Shown here piece by piece: positions 17,383 to 26,564 of a DNA stretch of 64,000 bases (the first letter of the stretch is position 1; each line of letters begins with the position of its first letter). Under the pieces are notes generated by a model. The model did not search any database. It had not been told where the DNA came from and worked only from the letters and a program-made list of their open reading frames with translations. The stretch comes from Sutcliffiella cohnii (lineage in GTDB: Bacteria; Bacillota; Bacilli; Bacillales; Bacillaceae_I): NCBI RefSeq assembly GCF_002250055.1, contig NZ_CP018866.1:1480501-1544500 (forward strand), written 5' to 3'. The translations under genes and the position numbers were made by a program.

Positions 17383-17730
17383 ATGAAAATTCAAAACCAA
17401 GACCTATACCATGTGGCTGTGTTAACACAAATTGCTGAACATTCACCTTTTAAAGCACTTTATAAAGAGGATTCTCTTTATGGGGACTATCTTGTCAACG
17501 ATAACACAAGGCTGTTAGTTTTATATTTAAACGAGGAATTATTACTATGGCATTTTAAGTTTAGTAATCATGAATTGCAATCCATGCAAAGTGATTTGTA
17601 GTATACGAGCCAAGTGTTCTTATGCTTAGTGTGCGGCGAAGTAACTATCTGTGCAGTAGTTATTAAAGAGTTTTCTAATTTAATAGATGTTACCTTACCC
17701 AAAAGAAAACCAATCAAATTTTTGAAAGGA
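17383..17730 (+). pseudogene. Small gene of unknown family, copy 1 (disrupted)
   Basis: The first 72 codons from ATG 17383 read MKIQNQDLYHVAVLTQIAEH and continue to a TAG at 17599. Compared with the copy at 28.5 kb, the coding sequence should continue in another frame as VYEPS...VCGEVTICAVVIKEF up to about 17695, so this copy carries frame disruptions near 17595 and 17620, and its 3' end is replaced by a palindromic element. The parent would be a soluble protein of roughly 150-170 aa with a DLYHxAxLTQI start. I do not recognise a named family. Confidence 0.55.
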
Positions 17731-17796
17731 ACGAGGGGACAGGATCGTTCACGCATTTGTTAAACATCTATGTGTGAACATTTCCCCATGTCTCTT
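17731..17796 (+). repeat. Dispersed palindromic element, copy 3 (diverged right half)
   Basis: Starts ACGAGGGGACAGGATCG, then CACGCATTTGTTAA, and ends GTGTGAACATTTCCCCATG. The left half matches the family; the right half has lost CCTGTCC. It terminates copy 1 of the duplicated cassette. Confidence 0.7.
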
Positions 17797-17965
17797 GCAA
17801 TAATTATATTTACTCTTTCACCAATTACGTTAGCCAGTCCATTCTTGTAACTTTATGTTTCGGAAAACGAAATTCTTTTGCTTTTTTAAAAGGAATTAAG
17901 GAGTACTTTGTCGAAAATACGTAGTATACATTGTTTTATACATATTCAGCAAAAGGGGAGTTATC

Positions 17966-19660
17966 ATGAAGTTTAATGAATATCAGTATGTGAGACCGAA
18001 CTTAGAAAAGGTAGAAGCGGAGTTTAGTCAGCTTTTAACGGACTTTACCAATGCAACGTCATTTGAAGAACAAGATAGAGTAATGACTGCTATTAACGAG
18101 GTTCGTAGTGAAGTAGAGTCTATGAGACAAATTGTTCAAATCCGCCATACAATTGATACAACAGATGAGTTTTACCAAGAGGAAAAAAGCTTCTTCGATC
18201 AAGTCGGACCAGCTTATAAAGGGTTAGTAACAAACTATTACAAAGCATTAACACAATCGAAGTTTCGCGCACAGCTAGAAGAGAAATGGGGCAAGCAATT
18301 ATTTCTACTTGCTGACAGTGAGTTAAAGACATTTTCACCTGACGTTTTAGATGATTTGAAAGAGGAAAACAAACTTGTTAGTGAGTACGTCAAGCTATTA
18401 GCTGCAGCAAAAATTGAGTTTGAAGGACAAGAAAGAAATCTCGCTCAATTGGCTGCTTTCCATCAATCAACAGATCGAGAAACTCGTAAACTTTCAAACG
18501 AAGCAAAATATGCATACTTTGTTGAAAACGCAGATCAATTAGATGAGCTGTATGACAAACTAGTAAAAGTGCGTACAACAATCGCTGAAAAATTGGGCTT
18601 TGATTCTTTTACAGAGCTTGCTTATGCTCGTTTAAAACGTACGGACTATGATGCAGAGATGGTCGCTAATTTCCGCAATCAAGTAAAAGAGTATATTGTT
18701 CCACTAGCAACAAAGTTAAGAGAAAAACAGCAAGAGAGAATTGGTGTTGATTCATTAAAGTACTATGATGTTGGATACAGCTTTAAAACAGGAAATCCAG
18801 ATCCTAAAGGGGATGCGGAATGGATTGTAAGACAAGCAAAAAAGATGTATGATGAGATGTCTCCTGAAACAGCAGAATTTTATAACTTTATGCTAGATCA
18901 TGATTTAATGGACCTTTTAAGTAAGAAAGGTAAAGCAGGTGGAGGCTATTGTACGTATATTAGTAAATACAAATCGCCATACATTTTTGCTAACTTTAAC
19001 GGTACTAAAGGTGATGTTAGAGTTTTAAAACATGAAGTAGGACATGCGTTCCAAGTATATTCTAGTCGTGGATATGAAGTTCCTGAGTATGGGTTTCCAA
19101 CATTAGAAGCATGTGAAATTCATTCGATGAGTATGGAATTCTTTAATTGGCCATGGATGGATCTATTCTTTGAAGAAGATACCGACAAATATAAGTTCTC
19201 TCATTTAAGTGAAGCAGTACAGTTCATTCCTTATGGTGTGGCAGTGGATGAATTCCAGCATTTTGTTTACGCTAATCCAAAAGCAACGCCACAAGAGCGT
19301 AAATCTGCGTGGAGAGAAATAGAGAAAACGTATTTGCCTCATCTTGACTATGATGGAAATGAATTTTTAGAGAACGGTGGTTTTTGGCAACAACAGGGTC
19401 ATATTTACAAAGTACCATTCTATTATATCGATTACACACTTGCACAAATTTGCGCGCTTCAATTCTGGAAGAGAACACAAGAAAACAAGGATGCAGCGTG
19501 GGCTGATTATTTACACTTATGCAAACAAGGCGGAAGTAAATCATTTACACAATTAGTGGCCGAGGCAAACTTAATTTCTCCATTTGAAGAAGGTTGTGTA
19601 AAATCTGTAATTGAAGAAATCGAAGTATATTTGGATTCTATTAACGATAAAGAACTCTAA
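17966..19660 (+). CDS. M3-family oligoendopeptidase (PepF-like)
   Basis: 564 aa cytosolic zinc metallopeptidase. The active site HEVGHAF is at residues 356-362, with the third ligand in the following helix (LEACEIHSMSMEFF near 383). FANFNGTKGDVRVLKHE and GGFWQQQGHIYKVPFYYIDY are typical of M3 oligoendopeptidases (thimet/PepF group), which cleave short peptides. Length is normal for the M3 group of about 560-600 aa. AAAGGGGAG precedes the ATG. Single-gene unit with its own terminator. Confidence 0.87.
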   Translation: MKFNEYQYVRPNLEKVEAEFSQLLTDFTNATSFEEQDRVMTAINEVRSEVESMRQIVQIRHTIDTTDEFYQEEKSFFDQVGPAYKGLVTNYYKALTQSKFRAQLEEKWGKQLFLLADSELKTFSPDVLDDLKEENKLVSEYVKLLAAAKIEFEGQERNLAQLAAFHQSTDRETRKLSNEAKYAYFVENADQLDELYDKLVKVRTTIAEKLGFDSFTELAYARLKRTDYDAEMVANFRNQVKEYIVPLATKLREKQQERIGVDSLKYYDVGYSFKTGNPDPKGDAEWIVRQAKKMYDEMSPETAEFYNFMLDHDLMDLLSKKGKAGGGYCTYISKYKSPYIFANFNGTKGDVRVLKHEVGHAFQVYSSRGYEVPEYGFPTLEACEIHSMSMEFFNWPWMDLFFEEDTDKYKFSHLSEAVQFIPYGVAVDEFQHFVYANPKATPQERKSAWREIEKTYLPHLDYDGNEFLENGGFWQQQGHIYKVPFYYIDYTLAQICALQFWKRTQENKDAAWADYLHLCKQGGSKSFTQLVAEANLISPFEEGCVKSVIEEIEVYLDSINDKEL

Positions 19661-19673
19661 AAGATATAAATGT

Positions 19674-19710
19674 AGGAGCAGAAGTTAAGATAACTTTCTG
19701 CTCCTTTTTA
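19674..19710 (+). terminator. Rho-independent terminator of the M3 peptidase gene
   Basis: AGGAGCAGAAGTTA pairs with TAACTTTCTGCTCCT with one bulge, followed by TTTTTA. Confidence 0.8.
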
Positions 19711-20242
19711 TAGGTTAAGTTGTACTTTCCTGAGGTAAAGAGACCTCGCGGGACAGCGTTATGGATCTTGTCCTATAAATATAAATAATACGTGAAATGC
19801 AAGTTTATATTCACTAGGCGGTATCAATGTAGGGTGAAAAAAGCAAGATTCATTCACGCCCTAGAGAAGTTCTATATAAGTTTTGTGATAGTTAGACCTT
19901 CAAAAAAATGGAAATGCGGGGTTTTACTTAAAGTCGGTCTTTTTTTAGTAAAAAATAGCGATTGACTTATTTGCCATTATACGCTGTCCCAATGTCCTAC
20001 GATAAGGCTTTTTTACCATTGTTTTCATCACCTTCTCCTAATATTACGAGCCTTTCACCAAACCATAGGGAATATATTATATATCATTATTTTATTTGTG
20101 AATTTATTGAAAAAAATCCTTAAATCAAGGAATATGAACTTTTCAGGATAACGTAAGGAAAAGGTTGTTAACTAACTGTTACCATTTTGGGATTTTATTG
20201 GTATAATTGAACCAATAAAATTGTATTAAAGGATGGATTCTG
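19711..20242 (+). other. Intergenic stretch with no gene; distant inverted repeat
   Basis: No credible reading frame. GGGACAGCG at 19750-19758 is exactly inverted as CGCTGTCCC at 19982-19990, followed by AATGTCC. This recalls the GGGACAGG...CCTGTCCC-ATGTCCC ends of the dispersed palindromic family, so a decayed composite of that element is possible. The last 80 bases hold the hamA promoter region, with a short ATTGGTATAATTGAACCAAT inverted repeat at about 20197-20216. Confidence 0.4.
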
Positions 20243-21151
20243 TTGCTTCGACCGCTAGTAAGAAAAACATTTCTTAATCATTTTTACCATGAAATTCAAG
20301 ATCAGAAACTTGATGAGACACACTCTAGAATTAATCTGCATATTTTAAAAATTGCTAATAATAAATTTGATATAAACCCGCTATTTAGGGAATTATCCAA
20401 TTCAATGATAACGTTCTGTCTTTCCAAAAAAGAGTATCAGCAGTATGTTGACCAACAACGATTTGGCGAATTAAATATTGCAGCTCAAGAAAAATTCAGA
20501 GATTACCAGTCAAATGAAGGGGAGTTTGGTGAGTTATTGCTGTATTGCTTTTTAGAGACTCACCTTGAAGCACCTAAATTATTAACTAAAATGAATTTGA
20601 AGACATCACATAATGATTATGTAAAAGGTGCCGATGGAATTCATTTATTACAAGTTGATAATAATGAATTTCAAATTGTATTTGGAGAATCAAAAATGTA
20701 TCAGACGCTTAGAGGTGGTATTAATAAAGCTTTCGAATCAATAAACAGTTTTCTAAATCATTCCAAAAACAATGTTGAATATGAACTGCAACTTATTAAT
20801 TCCCATTTAGCACAAGAAATTGTGGACGATCAAACATATGATCAGTTAAAAAAAATTATATTTCCAAGCGCAAAGGAGGACGTTATCCAAACAAATCATG
20901 CATTTGGAATTTTTGTGGGGTTTAATTTGAAAATCACAAATGAAATGAAAAAATTGTCTAACACTGAATATCAAAAACAGATAAGACAACTGGTGAGTGA
21001 ACAGGTGAAAAAGGAATTTAAGCACATAGATGGTTTAGTGGATAAATACGATTTATACGGTTATTCCTTTTACATTTATTGTATTCCGTTTGTGAAAATA
21101 GAAGATGTTAGAAAAGCTGCGATTAAAAGGTTAAAAGGTGAAGTGTCATGA
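20243..21151 (+). CDS. hamA: Hachiman defense protein HamA (DUF1837)
   Basis: 302 aa. DUF1837-type protein: EGEFGELLLYCFLE near 93-106, then KGADGIHLLQ near 127-136 and FQIVFGESKMYQTLRGGINKA near 142-161. The D...(G)ESK arrangement is a PD-(D/E)xK-like nuclease site, in keeping with HamA being the DNA-degrading effector held in check by HamB. The start is TTG 20243, preceded by AAAGGATGG; the nearby ATG 20233 is in another frame that stops at once. The gene overlaps hamB by 4 bases (ATGA), so the two subunits are co-translated. Confidence 0.87.
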   Translation: MLRPLVRKTFLNHFYHEIQDQKLDETHSRINLHILKIANNKFDINPLFRELSNSMITFCLSKKEYQQYVDQQRFGELNIAAQEKFRDYQSNEGEFGELLLYCFLETHLEAPKLLTKMNLKTSHNDYVKGADGIHLLQVDNNEFQIVFGESKMYQTLRGGINKAFESINSFLNHSKNNVEYELQLINSHLAQEIVDDQTYDQLKKIIFPSAKEDVIQTNHAFGIFVGFNLKITNEMKKLSNTEYQKQIRQLVSEQVKKEFKHIDGLVDKYDLYGYSFYIYCIPFVKIEDVRKAAIKRLKGEVS

Positions 21152-23715
21152 AATTATTAGAAAGACTTGCTACCGATGCGTTTGAAGACGAGTATTTTAA
21201 TATGTTATTCGATAAAATAAATAAGATATATTTCCAGGATATATTCAGAGAAGAAGTAGAAGTACTAAATGAAAAAGAGTTAATAGATATCTTAAGGTTT
21301 TGCGATATCTTATCTAATTCAACCAACAACAAACATAAAAATATTGCTTATAAAGTTGTTACGCTTCTTTATCCTTTTTATAAAGAGAAATCCTATTTTA
21401 AAACAGTATCAACTGCAGCTCTTTCTAAAATAGGAAATTTCCCTGCGTTACAATTATTGAACTATGACGTTTCCCTTCCAATTGATAGGGAAATTGAAAG
21501 GGATGTAAAAAAGTCAATTCAACATATTGATGACTTTGGGAATATCTTTCTTACTGACTCACAGTTCTCGTTATATCATCAGATGAGGAATGCTTCTGTA
21601 TTCAGTTTTTCAGGTCCAACTTCAATGGGTAAATCTTTTATGATGAAAATCGTTATATCTGAACAAATGAAAAAAGGAAAAAAGCCTAATATAGTTGTTA
21701 TTGTGCCAACAAGGGCTTTAATCCATCAATTTGCAACTGAAATAAAAAAGGACTTGCAACACCAACTAGATAATCAAAATTATACTGTTCTAACAAATGG
21801 AAATTTAGAGGGAGTAAACATCGAAGGATTACACTTAATCATGATTTTAACCCCTGAAAGGCTACTGTCTTATCTTTCAGAAGATGATTACCCAGAAATT
21901 GACTGTCTTTTCGTGGATGAAGCACACAAACTTGCAAGCGATCAAGACAAAAGAAGTGTAACTTTATATACTGCAATCGAAAGGGCTATATATGCAAATC
22001 GAAGCATTCAACTTTTTTTTGCTTCTCCTAACGTATCAAATCCTGAAGTTTTTTTGAAATTGTTTAATAAAGATGCACAACATGTATTTTATTCTAATGA
22101 ATCACCAGTTTCTCAGCAACTGTTTTATGTGGATTTATTAATTGAACAAGTAGCTCATTATACGGAGAATGGAATAAAAGAGTATTATCCCAATATGGTA
22201 ATGAATCAAAACCTTGATAGTTTGGATTTAATTGAGAAGCTATCTCAAGGACAATCAAATTTAATCTACTGTCATTCACGAAGAGATGCAGTTACAAAGG
22301 CTAGACAATTTAGTCTTTTATATGGCGAGGAAACTTTAACCAGATCCCAAAAGAAAAGAATAAATGATGCGATTCAAATTATTAAAAAAATTGTACATCC
22401 CGATTATTATTTAATAGATTGTCTGAAAAAAGGAGTAGCTTACCATTTTGGTAGTTTACCACAAGTTTTGAGGTATAATATCGAACAGTTGTTTAAAGAC
22501 GGGGTTATTAGGTATTTATTTTGTACATCTACTTTGTTAGAAGGTGTAAATCTCCCTGCGAAAAATGTATTTATATTAAAGAATAAAAATGGCAATCGAA
22601 ATTTCAAGAAAGTTGATTTTTGGAATCTTGCGGGTAGAGCTGGGAGATTGAAATATGAATTGTCAGGCAATATTTTTTGTATTCGTGATGAAGAAAAAGA
22701 TTGGAAAAAAATAAATGAAATCTTAGATAATAAGGAACAAATTCACATGAACCCAACAGTGTCCAATAATTTAGAGAAAAATTTAACATATATTGTGGAC
22801 GCTATACAGAACAAAGAAATTAAAAAGATTAATAAAGGCGAACAGGATATCGTCCACTATTTAGCAAACATAATTAGTATTGATACATTGGATTTGGAAA
22901 CAGATTATCAAACACCGATCATAAGTAATTTAATTAAAAATAACCATGAAAATATTATTGATATTGCCAAAGAAAAAGTACAAAACATAGAGGTACCCTA
23001 TCATATATTAAAAACAAACCAACATATGGCGGTCGAACAACAGGAATCAGCATATCAATTTATTATAGAAAATGAAGATAATTTTAAGAAAACACTTTTC
23101 CCTAGGAAAATAGATTATCAAAATTGTTTAGCAATATTAAATCAATTTTATGATATTTATAAATGGGACAAATATGAAAAAAGACTTAAAAGTAAAAATA
23201 GCCTTAAATATTTTGCACTTCTAATGAACAACTGGATTAATGGAACTAGTTTAAACGAGATAATTAATCAAAGTATTGATTATGCTGCAAGAAACAAAAG
23301 GAATATTAGTTATTATGATGATGAGAATAGAAAACAATATGATGTATTCTTAAGAAAAAATAGAATCCAAGTTAACACTCTTATTAATGACTTAATAAAA
23401 GAAATAGAAGAAATCCTCCGATTTACTATTCAAAAATACGTAAATCACTATTACTTACTCCTAGAGGAAAACTACGGTAAGGAGCAGGCAGGGAGCAATT
23501 GGAGCAACTATTTAGAGTACGGCACTCGTAATTCTGTGGTTATCATTCTTCAAAATATGGGATTATCTCGATATGTAGCAAATTTACTTATTAAAGAACA
23601 CCCAACTTATTTTACAATTAATGATGGCACTCTAATTAACGTTCAAAAAGAAAGTTTACTTAAAGTACTTGAAGAGGGAAGTATAGAAGAGCAGGAAGTA
23701 TTGATGTATTTATAA
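21148..23715 (+). CDS. hamB: Hachiman helicase HamB
   Basis: 855 aa superfamily 2, Ski2-like helicase. Walker A GPTSMGKSF near residue 156, motif Ia VPTRALIHQF, DEAH box VDEAHK near 257, LFCTSTLLEGVNLPAKNV for motif V and NLAGRAGRLKYE for motif VI near 493. The last 300 residues are helical and lysine-rich. In Hachiman, HamB senses intact or foreign DNA ends by translocation and controls the HamA nuclease. The gene pair is complete with no frameshift, and codon use is very AT-rich like the other island genes. Confidence 0.88.
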   Translation: MKLLERLATDAFEDEYFNMLFDKINKIYFQDIFREEVEVLNEKELIDILRFCDILSNSTNNKHKNIAYKVVTLLYPFYKEKSYFKTVSTAALSKIGNFPALQLLNYDVSLPIDREIERDVKKSIQHIDDFGNIFLTDSQFSLYHQMRNASVFSFSGPTSMGKSFMMKIVISEQMKKGKKPNIVVIVPTRALIHQFATEIKKDLQHQLDNQNYTVLTNGNLEGVNIEGLHLIMILTPERLLSYLSEDDYPEIDCLFVDEAHKLASDQDKRSVTLYTAIERAIYANRSIQLFFASPNVSNPEVFLKLFNKDAQHVFYSNESPVSQQLFYVDLLIEQVAHYTENGIKEYYPNMVMNQNLDSLDLIEKLSQGQSNLIYCHSRRDAVTKARQFSLLYGEETLTRSQKKRINDAIQIIKKIVHPDYYLIDCLKKGVAYHFGSLPQVLRYNIEQLFKDGVIRYLFCTSTLLEGVNLPAKNVFILKNKNGNRNFKKVDFWNLAGRAGRLKYELSGNIFCIRDEEKDWKKINEILDNKEQIHMNPTVSNNLEKNLTYIVDAIQNKEIKKINKGEQDIVHYLANIISIDTLDLETDYQTPIISNLIKNNHENIIDIAKEKVQNIEVPYHILKTNQHMAVEQQESAYQFIIENEDNFKKTLFPRKIDYQNCLAILNQFYDIYKWDKYEKRLKSKNSLKYFALLMNNWINGTSLNEIINQSIDYAARNKRNISYYDDENRKQYDVFLRKNRIQVNTLINDLIKEIEEILRFTIQKYVNHYYLLLEENYGKEQAGSNWSNYLEYGTRNSVVIILQNMGLSRYVANLLIKEHPTYFTINDGTLINVQKESLLKVLEEGSIEEQEVLMYL

Positions 23716-23890
23716 TACAAAGTTTTCGGATAGAATGTTGTTTTTCGTTCGCTAAAATAAACATATATGTATTATCTGTCTTTCGAGATAAACTCAATCC
23801 TACTCCTTGAAAGTGCCTGTTACGTAGGAGAATTACAAAGAGGAAATGGAATTCGGTGGTACCAAGAAACAAGATAACAAGAAAGCGGGA

Positions 23891-23971
23891 ACTGGGGGAC
23901 ATGATTTGTACATGCCTTGTTAACAGCAATGTAAAAAAACGTGTGAATGACTTTTCCTAGTCCCCGTATCT
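23891..23971 (+). repeat. Dispersed palindromic element, copy 4
   Basis: Starts ACTGGGGGACATGA, contains TTGTTAACAGCAATG and AACGTGTGAATGACTTTTCC, ends TAGTCCCCGTATC. Several changes from the family consensus, same orientation. It lies between hamB and the ecsC gene. Confidence 0.75.
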
Positions 23972-23987
23972 AAAAAACAAAATCTCT

Positions 23988-24677
23988 TCATTTACCATTT
24001 ACAATATCAATAATTTCAGGTTCATCATTTCTATTAGAAATTTGCTCTTGAATAAACAGTTTGTAAGCAACATTTCCTATAGTATTTGTAACAACTCCAT
24101 CTACGGTACCACCAATAATTCCTCCTGCTAAAGGCACCATCTTACCTAAATTTATAACACCTTTTTCTCCAAACTTTGTTAGTAAACGAAAGCCTACAGC
24201 TTGGTTGATTTTTTTTATTACTTCGAAAGGAATCCTTTTAATACCGTTTACTGCAAGTTTTTTTCCTATCTGCACGCCTGCATTTTTAAGGATATCTTTG
24301 GCTCCATTTCCAGCCAAACAGGCATAAACAAAAGACTTTACCTGGTCATCTTTTACATCATAACTACCCATATGCGCAATAGCTGCAACCATTCTTGTTT
24401 GAACTAAAATAACGCTAGTTATATTTGCGGGTACAGCAACAGGTAGTGTAATAATTCCTCCCAAACCTGTTAGAAATCCACTAGTAGCACTTTTGGTGTT
24501 TTGCCAAAGTATTAAGCTTTTAACTTTTTCTTCTAAGGTCCCACTCTTTTGTAAATAACTATCAGCTAATTCTATGGCGGTGTCCATTCCAGGTACACCA
24601 CCATTAATTGCTTTATCATAAGACCAATCTAAGGCCTTCATTATTGCATCGTGTGTTAAAGATTTTGTTTTAGACAA
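23988..24677 (-). CDS. EcsC-family protein
   Basis: 229 aa. The central hydrophobic stretch (about 68-105: GFLTGLGGIITLPVAVPANI then VQTRMVAAIAHMGSYD) and glycine-rich C-terminal part (LAGGIIGGTVDGV near 195) are characteristic of the EcsC domain, first named from the B. subtilis ecs operon. EcsC-domain proteins are membrane-associated and of unclear function. The start is TTG 24677 with AAAGGTGAG five bases upstream on the minus strand. Monocistronic and convergent with hamB. It may be a passenger of the island. Confidence 0.75.
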   Translation of the reverse strand: MSKTKSLTHDAIMKALDWSYDKAINGGVPGMDTAIELADSYLQKSGTLEEKVKSLILWQNTKSATSGFLTGLGGIITLPVAVPANITSVILVQTRMVAAIAHMGSYDVKDDQVKSFVYACLAGNGAKDILKNAGVQIGKKLAVNGIKRIPFEVIKKINQAVGFRLLTKFGEKGVINLGKMVPLAGGIIGGTVDGVVTNTIGNVAYKLFIQEQISNRNDEPEIIDIVNGK

Positions 24678-25279
24678 TGTTACTCACCTTTCTTTTAGGA
24701 AATTATGGTAATATTATACTATAAAACTAAGTGAGTAAATTACTATTTTTCATTTAAATAATAAAATGATGGCGAGAAGCTGAGTACAGTTATTTAAGGA
24801 AAAAGTAATAGATTCTAATAATATGGAAAAAATTAGAAGTCAATCCTCTTCAATTGATTGATTTTAAGATATGTAAGCTATTAGACTTCACTCCTACTTC
24901 AAACGGTAATATATAATATCGCAATTATAAATATTTTCTCATAGGGGCTACGAAATGGACAGTAGATGAGAATAAATTAATATTTTGATACAAGAAAAAA
25001 GAGAATATGAGATGAATTATAAATCCTATTTGGTACATTGCTTTAAAAATATATTTTTCATAACTATTGGATGTAAAAGTAAAAAACTTGTGAAAAAGTA
25101 GGTAAACGGTTTTAAAGTTAACAAAAGGTAAGAAAAACTACTAGTCAATATGCCCATATTTCAATTTACTCTAAATAGATAAGTCTATATGTAAACATAA
25201 TGTTTTCTTTTATTCACACAATGTATAGATGGAAAAATAAGTGCATATTGTGGTATTTTATTACTAGAGGTGAATTTAA
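24678..25279 (+). other. AT-rich intergenic region without a recognisable gene
   Basis: About 600 bases between the divergent ecsC and winged-helix-like genes. No open frame of convincing coding character, no RNA gene and no repeat family member seen. The ends should hold the two promoters; a TATAAT-like hexamer on the minus strand lies near 24717. Confidence 0.4.
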
Positions 25280-26560
25280 ATGTTGAATAGACGTCAGGAA
25301 TTAGCACTAAGAAGTCATGACATTACAATTGGTTTAGGTAATAAACAAGTACCAGAATTTGAATTATTAACAGAAATAGGAAATATGATTAAACTTGCAT
25401 TAAATATAAGAGGGCTTCCAATTATTCCTTACACTACTCTAAAGTTGGCAGCATATCATTTTTTAGATATTCCAACATATATGTGTAATAGTATAGTGGA
25501 GAGTCTCGCAGAAATTGAATTTGTTAAACTATCATCAGAGGGAAAGTCAATAAAAGCAGTCTTACCCACAGTACCATTTTATGAAGATATATATGAGGGA
25601 GTTGGTGAATTTGCTGAAACAAAACAAATTAATGAAACAGAGCAATTAGCAGTAACTATACTGAAAAAGCTAACTGCCTCTCCTGTAAGTTCTTCTACAA
25701 TTTATGAGCTTGGAGCTGAGAAAAAACTAGTGGAACGTAACTTATCCATTGGTAAACAAGGAAACTATATTATTGATAAGAGAAGCAGAGGCAAGGACAT
25801 TTTATTAAGTCCTGTCTATTTTTCGGAAAATGCTGATCTGTTCTCTGATCTCGTTGCCAAATCTGGAGCAAAGACTGTCCAAAAAATTTTAACATTAATA
25901 AAACAAGCACAAGGGATTCCTTTACACATTATTGAACAAAGGAAAGAGATAAACGGAGTCAAGCTAACAGACCCTGAAATAAATCTTTTAAAGAGTTTAG
26001 CGCACGATAGCATTATTAAGCCACCGTCCATAAAGACTTCACATGCAGGAGAGAATTACTTTCTATTTACTCCTAAACCGGGAAATGCGCGTCTAAGCCC
26101 AACAAAAAGAGAAATCTACGAAAGAGCAATGGCACTTGTTTCAGCAGTAAGACAAGGACAGTATTTGCCAAAGAAATATGCTATTAGGAGTCCATATGCA
26201 ATACTCAGAAAATTGAAAAATGATCATGAAATTGGCGCAAATACAGAAGCACTTGAACAATATAGACAATTAACTGTATTAAAAGTTGGCAATCTTGTAT
26301 CTACACCAGCTGGATGGCACAAATTTGTACTAATTAATACAGAAGAAAATATTGAAGCTGTAAGTTTAGCATTAGATCTAGTATCTATGGGAGAAGGACA
26401 AGGTTTAGAGGTTGACGACCAAATGAGGTTAGCTATTAGTCAAGGACAAACATATGTTGAATCACTAATTAGCGCAAATAAGTTGAAAGAAAGCGAAAAT
26501 GTGGCACTTTCTGAAGAACATCAAGAAGAAGTAGACAATATATTTATAGGGGGGGTTTAA
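25280..26560 (+). CDS. Unknown protein with winged-helix-like segments, first gene of a nuclease-linked pair
   Basis: 426 aa, soluble, no signal peptide. I recognise no family. Segments such as PEFELLTEIGNMIKLALNI, TLKLAAYHFLDIPTYMCNSI and EQLAVTILKKLTASPVSSST look like successive helical, winged-helix-type units; the later part (about 265-420) includes SPTKREIYERAMALVSAVRQ. The ribosome binding site is AGAGGTGAA before ATG 25280. It ends GGV-TAA inside a GGGGGGG tract, and the next coding sequence is open right across this point in the +1 frame. Loss of one G would fuse them, so this may be the N-terminal half of one protein of about 790 aa. A DNA- or partner-sensing role is a guess. Confidence 0.55.
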   Translation: MLNRRQELALRSHDITIGLGNKQVPEFELLTEIGNMIKLALNIRGLPIIPYTTLKLAAYHFLDIPTYMCNSIVESLAEIEFVKLSSEGKSIKAVLPTVPFYEDIYEGVGEFAETKQINETEQLAVTILKKLTASPVSSSTIYELGAEKKLVERNLSIGKQGNYIIDKRSRGKDILLSPVYFSENADLFSDLVAKSGAKTVQKILTLIKQAQGIPLHIIEQRKEINGVKLTDPEINLLKSLAHDSIIKPPSIKTSHAGENYFLFTPKPGNARLSPTKREIYERAMALVSAVRQGQYLPKKYAIRSPYAILRKLKNDHEIGANTEALEQYRQLTVLKVGNLVSTPAGWHKFVLINTEENIEAVSLALDLVSMGEGQGLEVDDQMRLAISQGQTYVESLISANKLKESENVALSEEHQEEVDNIFIGGV

Positions 26561-26564
26561 CATA

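Larger units (their letters stand above)
17155..17730 (+). repeat. Duplicated cassette, copy 1 (tRNA-like sequence plus small gene)
   Basis: This stretch aligns by eye with 28263-28800 over the leader (GGAAGTATTTAAA, AGTGGAAATAGAATAAAC, ATGATAGGGAATA), the tRNA-like sequence, the start of a small gene and its 3' part. The copies differ by many substitutions and small indels, so the duplication is not recent. This copy is cut at 17731 by a palindromic element. Confidence 0.8.

Noticed and set aside
19711..20242. Possible small RNA gene before hamA
   Set aside because: Only short hairpins are visible and there is no promoter-terminator pair that would define a transcript.
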